Translations under genes and position numbers: made by a program
The notes under the pieces: model-generated
What the model saw: the letters and a program-made list of their open reading frames with translations, nothing else
Database searches by the model: none
What the model was told of the DNA's origin: nothing
NCBI GenBank assembly: GCA_031260865.1
Contig: JAISKQ010000141.1
Coordinates: 1 to 23,762, forward strand
Direction: 5' to 3'
Length of the DNA: 23,762 nucleotides
DNA from: Prevotella sp.
Lineage (GTDB): Bacteria; Bacteroidota; Bacteroidia; Bacteroidales; Dysgonomonadaceae
Shown: in pieces, positions 17,465 through 23,762 of the stretch
Position numbering within the stretch: position 1 is the stretch's first letter
Layout of the letters: the number at the start of each line of letters is the position of its first letter

Positions 17465-19147
17465 ATGTACTCAAAAATTGTTCAACCATTCTATAAGTTC
17501 TGCTTTGTCCTTATCGGCGTTTTCTTCCTGCAAGCGGCGGCGATAAACGCGCAAGACAGTATTCCGGCGAGACAGGTAAATAATGGTAAGCTAAAATCAA
17601 TTAATACAAACCTGCCGAAAGGTTCAATCGCTGTAAATCGCGATGCGACCTATCAGAATATGAAAGTAAAGGAGCTGGTTGAGAGCGTGTTTGTTAAAAC
17701 AGGCGCTTGCGCGTCGGTAAGTAATATAACAGCACAAGTAATGGGTTGGCCAACCAAGAATACCACAGATTGGACAAATTCAATAACCCAAGGAGGTCGC
17801 GGATTAGCCTATTTTAATAAAAACGGCACCACCTTCCCTTTGGAAGAAGGCTTGCTGCTGGCTACCGGTAATACGCGTGATGCTGAAGGACCTAATAGCA
17901 ATCCTCCGGCTACGCAAGATCAAAATAGTGACGTTGCTATGAGTAATCCTGAGAGTTATACAGTGGGCGAAAAAGATACTGAATTAACAGCCCTGCTTAG
18001 TAGGATGGGCAATAGTGGGGGTATAAAGGACGCGGCTATATTGGAATTTGACTTTACGCCGGCTTCCACGTCAATGCGGTTTCAGTATATTTTTGCTTCG
18101 GAAGAATATCCGGAATATGTTCACACTACATATAATGACATATTCGGTTTTTTCGTCACCGACAAGACAGATAATTCCCTTTTAAACAAAAACATCGCCC
18201 TTCTTCCCGATGGCAGTGCTGTCTCCATTAACACCGTGAATAGTGGATACTACGCGAACAATCTATACTCCGGAACCGGCACTAATCCAAATAATTCGGC
18301 TCTGTTTGTCGCGAATAAAAATGGTTCTGCCATAACTGAATTTGACGGATATACGAAAGAGTTGACAGCCTCCATAACCGGTTTGAATCCTTGTCATACC
18401 TATCATCTGAAGTTGGCGGTGGGGAATGTGTCCGATCATACGGCCGGTTCGGGCGTGTTTCTGAAGGCGAATAGTTTTGAGGTCGGAAACAAAATGAGCT
18501 TGTTCGGCTGCGACAAAGCGGATGCCACGGGCGTCCGTAAGAAAACGGAGAACAATTACATCCATTTTTCCCGCTCCGACTTGGATACCTCCTCGGCTCT
18601 GACCATCAATTTGAGTTATAGTACCGGAGCGGTCGTAAACGGTACGCACTATACCCAATTGGACGGCTCGCCACTCCCTGCCTCGGTAACAATCCCCGCG
18701 GGGGCACCGTCTTACGATCTTAAGTTTAAAGCTACGGACGCCGCTGTCGCCGGCACTCATTTCGATGTGTCGATGTTATGTCCGTCGTGTATTTCCGGCG
18801 CTCCCGGCGGCGTGCTGACCGTGAATATATTGGACGGCATTGCTATTAACGCCGGGGACGTCATCACACAATGCGACCCTGTCTATACGATGGGGGAGGG
18901 AATCGCTCCACTTGTCAGCGCCGGTAAATGGACGGTGGTGGGCGACGCCGCGGGCGTGACGATAGCAAACAACGCCTTATTCGGCACAACGGTCACCGTC
19001 CTTTGGAATCAACGGTCGGACGACGTTAAGCTCCGATGGACGGTAAAAGACGGCGACTGTGTGTACTCCGACGATGTGGTGTTACGCTACGAACCCTGCG
19101 ATAACCCCTTGCTTCCGGTCAATCCGGGCGTCTTTTTTTTAAAATGA
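17465..19147 (+). CDS. Secreted choice-of-anchor-L-domain protein
   Basis: Predicted exported protein of unknown role. I chose ATG 17465 because it starts directly with a signal peptide (M-Y-S-K-I-V to I-N-A|Q, about 29); the frame is open further back but only to a TTG at 17438. The choice-of-anchor-L domain spans about 60-342: V-K-E-L-V-E-S-V-F, L-E-E-G-L-L-L-A-T-G, the core F-A-S-E-E-Y-P-E-Y-V (210-219) and Y-N-D-I-F-G-F-F-V (223-231), then N-I-A-L-L-P-D-G. The domain name refers to proteins with varied C-terminal anchors. A beta-sandwich region with a Calx-beta-like look follows (about 343-455), then another Ig-like region. It ends P-V-N-P-G-V-F-F-L-K, matching the protein at 21105. No lipobox, sortase motif or standard type IX C-terminal domain was recognised. 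The regulator gene begins 15 bases after its stop. Confidence 0.88.
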   Translation: MYSKIVQPFYKFCFVLIGVFFLQAAAINAQDSIPARQVNNGKLKSINTNLPKGSIAVNRDATYQNMKVKELVESVFVKTGACASVSNITAQVMGWPTKNTTDWTNSITQGGRGLAYFNKNGTTFPLEEGLLLATGNTRDAEGPNSNPPATQDQNSDVAMSNPESYTVGEKDTELTALLSRMGNSGGIKDAAILEFDFTPASTSMRFQYIFASEEYPEYVHTTYNDIFGFFVTDKTDNSLLNKNIALLPDGSAVSINTVNSGYYANNLYSGTGTNPNNSALFVANKNGSAITEFDGYTKELTASITGLNPCHTYHLKLAVGNVSDHTAGSGVFLKANSFEVGNKMSLFGCDKADATGVRKKTENNYIHFSRSDLDTSSALTINLSYSTGAVVNGTHYTQLDGSPLPASVTIPAGAPSYDLKFKATDAAVAGTHFDVSMLCPSCISGAPGGVLTVNILDGIAINAGDVITQCDPVYTMGEGIAPLVSAGKWTVVGDAAGVTIANNALFGTTVTVLWNQRSDDVKLRWTVKDGDCVYSDDVVLRYEPCDNPLLPVNPGVFFLK

Positions 19148-19162
19148 TAAAAGAAATATAAG

Positions 19163-20014
19163 ATGAATGAGGAAGATATTGGATTTTGGGTTTTTTCATT
19201 GAAAGATCCGCGCTTGTATCAATTTTATACGGAGCACGCGCGTGATATGTCTTTATATTACATTCTTTATGTCAATAAATACAGACGTGATTTTTCGCCT
19301 GAAATAAAAGATGTGCTTCAGTTGCAGGAAGATTCTATATTGCTTATAGATTCATACTTATTGCCGATTTTTTGTCGTTTATATCTGAAAGGCTATATTG
19401 TTATCATTTCGGAAAAATTTTGCGAAACCGACCGGTCGAAAGCCTTGTTGAAATTCTGTTTTTCGCTCAGTCAGCCTATTCTCAATATGGGAGGTATCAC
19501 TGAGTATCAGCGGAAATGTATGGCTTTGCTATATACGGAATACCTTTCTCCTTCCGATGATTTGCAGCCGTCGATGTTACGGAATTTATTGGCGAACATT
19601 GCCTTGCTTTCCACGGAAGTGAATTACGAAAGGCAATTCAAATCCGGTCATTTATTGAGTTATGCCTTGCTGTTCGTCGATCTGCTCAGGACGCATGCTT
19701 CCGCTAAGCGCAAAAAGGCTTTTTACGCGGACAAAATGGGGATTACCGAAAAACTGCTGGATAAATCCCTGCAAGTCGTTTACAATAAAACCTTCCGGGA
19801 AATGCTGACCGACCGCATACTGAATGAAGCCGTCCGGTTATTAGTGTTTAGCGATAAAAACATTACTCAGATTGCCATCGAGTTGAATTTTGACGTGTCG
19901 AGTTTCATCAAACTTTTCATCAAAAACAGAGGAGTGCATCCTAAAGATTTAAGAACAAATTATAGAATACTAATAAATGCCATTGAAAATGTCCAAGAAT
20001 ATACCCCGTCATAG
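19163..20014 (+). CDS. AraC-family transcriptional regulator, first of an overlapping pair
   Basis: Predicted cytoplasmic DNA-binding regulator. The C-terminal AraC HTH spans about 185-268. Its first half is degenerate (M-G-I-T-E-K-L-L-D-K-S-L); the second is clearer (I-L-N-E-A-V-R-L-L, then I-T-Q-I-A-I-E-L-N-F-D-V-S-S-F-I-K-L-F). The N-terminal 180 residues are mostly helical and leucine-rich and I cannot match them to a cupin-type sensor. The usual G-[FY]-x-x-x-[SP]-Y-F-x-R-x-F consensus is altered (N-F-D-V-S-S-F-I-K-L-F), as in its partner. The gene starts 15 bases after the choice-of-anchor-L gene, so it is in the same operon, and its end overlaps the next regulator gene by 38 bases. It probably controls this surface-protein cluster; that is inferred from position only. 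Confidence 0.82.
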   Translation: MNEEDIGFWVFSLKDPRLYQFYTEHARDMSLYYILYVNKYRRDFSPEIKDVLQLQEDSILLIDSYLLPIFCRLYLKGYIVIISEKFCETDRSKALLKFCFSLSQPILNMGGITEYQRKCMALLYTEYLSPSDDLQPSMLRNLLANIALLSTEVNYERQFKSGHLLSYALLFVDLLRTHASAKRKKAFYADKMGITEKLLDKSLQVVYNKTFREMLTDRILNEAVRLLVFSDKNITQIAIELNFDVSSFIKLFIKNRGVHPKDLRTNYRILINAIENVQEYTPS

Positions 20015-20864
20015 TACAGATGACGTATTAGATCCGTTGAATATCGAAGTCATCTCTTTCGAGGAATTGTACAGTCAAAAGATTGCGCAAGAAACTATTT
20101 ATGATTACCATCGCGCCTCTTTTTATCAAATTTTCCGATACAAAGGAAGAGGAAATTCCCACTTCGTCAAAAATGTAAAAATAACGCCGGAGAATAACAG
20201 TTTGCTGATTGTCAATCAAGATATCTTACAACGTTTTTCCAATCAAGATTGCACGGGCGACATGATTCTTTTTAGCGTCGATTTTTTTGGAGACACGAGA
20301 GAAAAAATAAATTTTCTAAATAAGAGTTCACTCTTTCAAAACGATTACGCGATTATCCACCCGCGGTCAAGAAAATTCGTCAAGCAGGTCGAACTGTATT
20401 TTTCTCTGATGAAAATTCAAACCGACAAAGGGCAGGAAACAAAATCAGCGCTCCTGCGTAATTGTTTGCACAACCTGTTGATGATAATCGAGCGGGAGTA
20501 CAGAATACAGAAAAGGAGGTTTGATTCACCTGTCAATCAAACCTATACCCAGCAATTCAGAGCCTTGCTGAATCAGCATTACCTGACCGAAAAGCGCGTC
20601 TATTTTTACGCGGAAAAATTAAACATATCGGAAAAAAAATTGTCTCAGATTGTTTCGTCTGTTCATGGAGTTTCCGCTAAAGAATACATCAGCGAAAAAG
20701 TATTGTCGGAAGCAATCCGGTTATTAAAGAACACGACGCTCAATCAAGGAGAAATAGCCGACCTGTTAGGCTTGGATTTCACTTATTTTATTAAGTTTTT
20801 CCGTAAGCACGTAGGCATGTCTCCCGCCAAGTACCGTAAAAAGTTGGAGTCGATGATTGAATAA
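19977..20864 (+). CDS. AraC-family transcriptional regulator, second of an overlapping pair
   Basis: Predicted regulator of 295 residues with the AraC-like layout. The N-terminal half (about 20-170) is a likely beta-rich sensor (Y-H-R-A-S-F-Y-Q-I-F-R-Y, L-L-I-V-N-Q-D-I-L-Q-R-F-S). The C-terminal HTH spans about 195-290: A-E-K-L-N-I-S-E-K-K-L-S-Q-I-V, V-S-A-K-E-Y-I-S-E, I-A-D-L-L-G-L-D-F-T-Y-F-I-K-F-F-R-K-H-V-G-M-S-P-A-K-Y-R. The HTH is much better preserved than in the upstream partner. Its start codon lies inside the upstream gene (38-base overlap, different frame); Met5 at 19989 would also overlap, so translational coupling is likely. No effector can be inferred. The gene is followed by a 240-base gap with a separate promoter for the next gene. 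Confidence 0.86.
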   Translation: MPLKMSKNIPRHSTDDVLDPLNIEVISFEELYSQKIAQETIYDYHRASFYQIFRYKGRGNSHFVKNVKITPENNSLLIVNQDILQRFSNQDCTGDMILFSVDFFGDTREKINFLNKSSLFQNDYAIIHPRSRKFVKQVELYFSLMKIQTDKGQETKSALLRNCLHNLLMIIEREYRIQKRRFDSPVNQTYTQQFRALLNQHYLTEKRVYFYAEKLNISEKKLSQIVSSVHGVSAKEYISEKVLSEAIRLLKNTTLNQGEIADLLGLDFTYFIKFFRKHVGMSPAKYRKKLESMIE

Positions 20865-21025
20865 ACAAAAGCCTGAAACAGAATAAATTCATTATAGGGC
20901 AGAGGCTCGAAGAACAGAAGAGATTATATTATATTTCATTTCAAAAGATATACATCAGTTTATTTTAATTATTTACGGTCGGTGTGGCAGCGGATAGTTT
21001 TTTAATTAAAATACTGATAAATTAA

Positions 21026-21055
21026 GTTAATTACAATCTGTTTTTTATACCTTTG
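21026..21055 (+). promoter_or_regulatory. Promoter of the second IgGFc-domain gene
   Basis: TACCTTTG at 21048-21055 is an exact match to TAnnTTTG and is followed by C, as in strong Bacteroides promoters. GTTA at 21026-21029 is a weak -33 at an 18-base gap. The start site would be near 21062, with a leader of about 43 nt. Confidence 0.65.
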
Positions 21056-21104
21056 CCCTTAATTTAGATTAGTAAATTTGAATTCGTAAAAAATTAAAGA
21101 CAAT

Positions 21105-22865
21105 ATGGAACGAAACAAGTGCGCGTTAATGTTTATGATTATCTTAATGGCTATCTCAACCCTGTTGCACGCGCAAACAGATGTCCCGGTAAGCACAAAG
21201 GGAAAAGATTTTTATTTGTCGTTTGGCAATAATTATGGAAAGCCCAGCAATCTCTCCTCCCTTCAATTTCAAATAAAAATAGTGGCGACTAAAGCGACAA
21301 CGGTTCGATTTTTTTATAAAAACAACACAAGTCTGAATTCAACATCAATATACCCTATTCCGTCGGCGCCGGGGGGATCTCTTGTCAGGACTATCAAGTT
21401 AACAACAGGAGATCAGAAAGCAGCCATTTATTCGATGGATACCCCAAACGATGAAACTCCGGTGGGTACCAAATCCTTAACTTCATCTAAATCATTACGC
21501 ATCCAATCCGACGACTCGATCGCCGTGTATGTCTTAAATATATATCCACAGACGGCGGATGCCACCAATGTACTGCCTACACACCTGTTAGGTACAAATT
21601 ACTATCACGCGTCCTATAAACCGGCGGATGCTACACATAGCGACGGATACACGGTGGTGGCTACCGAAGATAATACAATCGTCTATGAAAATGGCGTGCA
21701 AAAAGCGACATTAAATGAAGGGCAGGTTTATGCCAATTATACCCAAAATACAGATATGACGGGGAAACATATCACATCCACGAAGCCGATCGCTTATTTT
21801 GTAACCAACACCGGAGTGCATGTGCCGGTGGGGGTAAGCACATCCAACGGAACTGCCGATTGTTTATTTCAGCAAATTCCTCCTGTGGATATGTGGGGAA
21901 GTCGCTACCTCGTTCCTGTCACCACCCAGGGTAAAGAACGGGTCCGCGTTATCGCCACGTCGGCCAACACGCATATTACATATACAGGCGGCGGCGCTCT
22001 TACATCCGGTTCATCCCCTCTAAACGCCGGGCAATTTATGGAACTGGAAATTACAACGGCATCAACGGTCAATGGCGAGTATATTACCTCCGATAAGCCG
22101 GTTGGCGTTTTTTCATATCTGGAAGGCAATAGAAATTTGACACCGGCGACCACTAACGGAGATCCGTCTATATCATGGATAGCCCCTTTCGACCAGGCGT
22201 CGGATAGGGTCACAATCGCCCCGTTTGCCACCGCGGATAATAATTTTACTAATAATTATGCCATAGTGATCACGCCGACGGCTACAAAGGCACAGACCAC
22301 GGTGTTCAAAAACGCGGCGACTACCGGCGCGTCTCTATCGGGAGGAACAACATGGAAGGACAATTTGAATTCGGGATTCTCTTACTACATTATGGAGTTG
22401 ACAGGAGCTACGGCCTCCGATTACTGGACATTTGCCAACGATGCCGGATTATTTGTGCAATCCTATGGAATAGGTCCGCAAATTTCTTATTACTATTTGG
22501 GCGGTTCGGCGCTATACAATCTCAATACGGCTTTTTTCGTGAATGACATCCACTATCAGAAAATCGCGGGGGAATCGTTTTGTCCCGATGTTGCTATCCG
22601 AGCCGAACTGAAAAATTTAGACAATACGAATTCCGGCTATTTGAAGTGGTATATCGATGGCGTTGAAGAAACAAGCGCGAGAGACCAGCTGGTATGGAAT
22701 AAGAACAACCTGACGCCGGGTAGCCATACCATCCGGATGGATGTAACGAATGCCGCCGGTACAATCCAAAGCGTCCAAACGACTATTACGGTTATTCAAT
22801 GTAGCAGTGGCGGCGACGCGCCAAAATTGTTTCCGATCAATCCGGGTATCTTTTTTATGAAATAA
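21105..22865 (+). CDS. Secreted IgGFc-binding-domain protein, paralog of the gene at 15553
   Basis: Predicted exported beta-rich protein, possible adhesin or matrix component. The signal peptide ends at L-H-A|Q (23/24). The mature start S-T-K-G-K-D-F-Y-L-S-F-G parallels its paralog. The IgGFc-binding-like domain spans about 155-475: N-V-L-P-T-H-L-L-G-T-N-Y-Y, M-W-G-S-R-Y-L-V-P-V-T-T-Q, and I-S-Y-Y-Y-L-G-G-S-A-L-Y-N. Next comes an Ig-like segment with L-K-W-Y-I-D-G-V-E-E (513-522) and W-N-K-N-N-L-T-P-G-S-H (531-541), up to about 566. It lacks the Big-2-like domain of the paralog and ends P-I-N-P-G-I-F-F-M-K. No lipobox or standard sorting domain is seen. It has its own promoter and a hairpin 24 bases after the stop, so it is probably transcribed alone but may share regulation with the operon upstream. 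Confidence 0.88.
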   Translation: MERNKCALMFMIILMAISTLLHAQTDVPVSTKGKDFYLSFGNNYGKPSNLSSLQFQIKIVATKATTVRFFYKNNTSLNSTSIYPIPSAPGGSLVRTIKLTTGDQKAAIYSMDTPNDETPVGTKSLTSSKSLRIQSDDSIAVYVLNIYPQTADATNVLPTHLLGTNYYHASYKPADATHSDGYTVVATEDNTIVYENGVQKATLNEGQVYANYTQNTDMTGKHITSTKPIAYFVTNTGVHVPVGVSTSNGTADCLFQQIPPVDMWGSRYLVPVTTQGKERVRVIATSANTHITYTGGGALTSGSSPLNAGQFMELEITTASTVNGEYITSDKPVGVFSYLEGNRNLTPATTNGDPSISWIAPFDQASDRVTIAPFATADNNFTNNYAIVITPTATKAQTTVFKNAATTGASLSGGTTWKDNLNSGFSYYIMELTGATASDYWTFANDAGLFVQSYGIGPQISYYYLGGSALYNLNTAFFVNDIHYQKIAGESFCPDVAIRAELKNLDNTNSGYLKWYIDGVEETSARDQLVWNKNNLTPGSHTIRMDVTNAAGTIQSVQTTITVIQCSSGGDAPKLFPINPGIFFMK

Positions 22866-22888
22866 CGCGAAACGACGTTCGGCATAGC

Positions 22889-22924
22889 CAATTAAGAATG
22901 CGGAATAGACTGTTTTCTTAATTG
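22889..22924 (+). terminator. Hairpin after the second IgGFc-domain gene
   Basis: CAATTAAGAA (22889-22898) pairs perfectly with TTCTTAATTG (22915-22924) around a 16-base loop, 23 bases after the stop codon. A short TCTGTTTC follows. It is a probable transcription terminator, although the stem is AT-rich. Confidence 0.5.
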
Positions 22925-22931
22925 TCTGTTT

Positions 22932-23047
22932 CGACCCAACGGGTCGTATGTTTATAGCTAATAGCAAAATCTCATCTATACGACCCCTGCGGGGTCGAAT
23001 GCGGACGGTATATGTTTTGCTATAAACATTCGACCCCTTCGAGGTCG
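22932..23047. repeat. Symmetric three-hairpin palindromic element
   Basis: Three palindromes lie 49-50 bp apart: CGACCC/GGGTCG at 22932-22946, CGACCCC/GGGGTCG at 22981-22997, and CGACCCC/GAGGTCG at 23031-23047. Between them ATGTTTATAGC (22948-22958) is the reverse complement of 23019-23029, and TAGCAAAA (22962-22969) of 23015-23022. The whole 116 bp is one palindrome centred on the middle hairpin. It resembles REP/BIME-type intergenic repeats. Confidence 0.8.
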
Positions 23048-23171
23048 TTTTATCGCCGACAATCCGTCCTATCATTTTTTTTAGTTTACGAGCGTGCAAG
23101 TGTACAAGAATGAGGAAAGGCGCGATGCGGTGATGACTGAAAGTTGTTACGTCTATCACCTTTTTCCCGAT

Positions 23172-23272
23172 GTCCCGCAGGAATAAAATGTGCATAACCG
23201 TAGGTGAAGCGGAGCTTGTCGACAGGCAGGCGAGCGCAACCTACGGTTATGCAGTTGCCATCCTTGCAGGAC
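23172..23272. repeat. 101-bp imperfect palindrome with 15-bp perfect arms
   Basis: TGCATAACCGTAGGT (23191-23205) and its exact reverse complement (23239-23253) flank a GC-rich centre that contains TTGTCGACAG. Further out the arms continue imperfectly: GTCCCGCAGGA (23172-23182) against TCCTTGCAGGAC (23261-23272). No protein is encoded. It is probably a dispersed intergenic repeat; copy number cannot be judged from this window. Confidence 0.75.
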
Positions 23273-23286
23273 TTTCATGCACAACA

Positions 23287-23630
23287 TCATAGTAGATGAC
23301 AAAAAATATTACAAAATCTTATATTGCCCTTGCAGGGCGCAGTTCCTTAGGCTGTCATCTACCCGGGGTGTTACCCCGGGCTGGAATATATCAGGCCTTC
23401 AGCCTGTTTATTCCCACGATGCCCTGAAGGTCACGGCGGAACTGTTGGAGAATACCCAACGCCCGGCGGGCCTTCAGCCTGTTTATTTCCACGATGCCCT
23501 GAAGGGGCTACATAATATAGCCCAATGGCAACGCCTTGGGTAGGAAAATACAATCTGAAACCGCGCCCTGCAAGGGCGACATAATAAGCCTTTTAAATAT
23601 ACATAAAATATTTTTTGTCATGTACTATGA
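23287..23630. mobile_element. MITE-like element with 24-bp terminal inverted repeats
   Basis: The ends 23287-23310 and 23607-23630 are inverted repeats of 24 bp with one mismatch: TCATAGTA, one mismatched base, then ATGACAAAAAATATT. Just inside each end is a 15-bp palindromic block, GCCCTTGCAGGGCGC (23326-23340) and its reverse complement (23563-23577). The 344-bp element has further hairpins at 23362-23380 and 23521-23540 and no transposase. No target-site duplication is evident at the borders. It could be a non-autonomous transposable element or a compound palindromic repeat. Confidence 0.65.
23394..23505. repeat. Pair of 37-bp direct repeats inside the MITE-like element
   Basis: A 37-bp unit beginning GGCCTTCAGCCTGTTTATT occurs at 23394-23430 and 23469-23505 with one mismatch, 75 bp apart. 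Each copy carries CCTTCAG and CTGAAGG arms and can fold back on itself. Confidence 0.8.
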
Positions 23631-23694
23631 AGAATTTCTTTAAATTTAATGAATGTCGGTTATAATACCTAAGTCAAATAATTTCGTCTTCGTC

Positions 23695-23762
23695 ATTGCG
23701 AGGAGGAACGACGAAGCAATCCATATCAACTGTTTGGATTGCTTCGGGCAAGCCCTCGCAAT
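23695..23762. repeat. Palindromic repeat of the ATTGCGAGG type, cut by the window edge
   Basis: ATTGCGAGG (23695-23703) pairs with CCTCGCAAT (23754-23762), and GAAGCAATCC (23713-23722) pairs with GGATTGCTTC (23736-23745). The same core is, from memory, a widely dispersed intergenic repeat in several bacterial phyla. The right end is probably truncated by the window. Confidence 0.75.

Noticed and set aside
14365..22865. Standard type IX secretion C-terminal domains on the exported proteins
   Set aside because: No Por-secretion-tail or CHU_C-like domain of about 70-100 residues is recognisable; only the short tails described in the findings are seen.
22617..23195. 192-codon open frame on the minus strand over the end of the second IgGFc gene and the repeat region
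   Set aside because: It runs through the composite palindrome and antisense to a well-supported coding region. No recognisable domain.
23277..23543. Open reading frame of 88 codons on the plus strand
   Set aside because: It lies wholly inside the MITE-like element and is built from its hairpins and 37-bp direct repeats. There is no domain, no ribosome-binding context, and the repeated residues follow from the repeated DNA.

Overview
The window looks like a piece of a Bacteroidetes chromosome, most likely order Bacteroidales. The evidence is an adjacent SusC/SusD pair, lipoproteins with Bacteroidetes-type lipoboxes followed by acidic residues, a hybrid two-component system (HTCS) regulator, and TAnnTTTG-type -7 promoter elements. 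Genus cannot be fixed from sequence alone. No rRNA, tRNA, CRISPR array or intact transposase was seen.

Left half (1-13446): a compact xylan polysaccharide utilization locus (PUL). Four genes run on the minus strand in the order susC, susD, surface glycan-binding lipoprotein, GH10 endo-xylanase. They end at a hairpin terminator at 391-424. Divergent from them is a 1362-residue HTCS sensor/regulator. The 301-bp divergent promoter region holds a -7 element on each strand and three TGTAACA boxes spaced about two helical turns apart, a good candidate for the HTCS operator. The inferred model is: the GH10 enzyme and glycan-binding lipoprotein handle xylan at the cell surface, SusD/SusC import the oligosaccharides, and the HTCS senses them in the periplasm and switches on susC.

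Middle (13447-14364): a 918-bp gene-free stretch with several strong inverted repeats and a good -7 element about 490 nt before the next gene. This suggests a long structured leader or a small RNA.

Right half (14365-22865): all on the plus strand, a cluster of exported proteins with no enzymatic signature. In order: a 250-aa secreted protein, an IgGFc-binding-domain protein with a Big-2-like C-terminal domain, a choice-of-anchor-L protein, two overlapping AraC-family regulator genes, and a second IgGFc-binding-domain protein with its own promoter. The choice-of-anchor-L protein and the second IgGFc protein end in almost the same ten-residue tail (P-[VI]-N-P-G-[VI]-F-F-[LM]-K), and the first IgGFc protein ends in a divergent version in the same register. 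This is the best candidate here for a little-described system: a co-regulated set of surface or matrix proteins with a shared short C-terminal signal and dedicated regulators.

Right edge (22866-23762): no convincing gene. It is packed with palindromic repeats: a symmetric three-hairpin element, a 101-bp palindrome, a MITE-like element with 24-bp terminal inverted repeats, and a GTCATTGCGAGG-type palindrome at the window edge.
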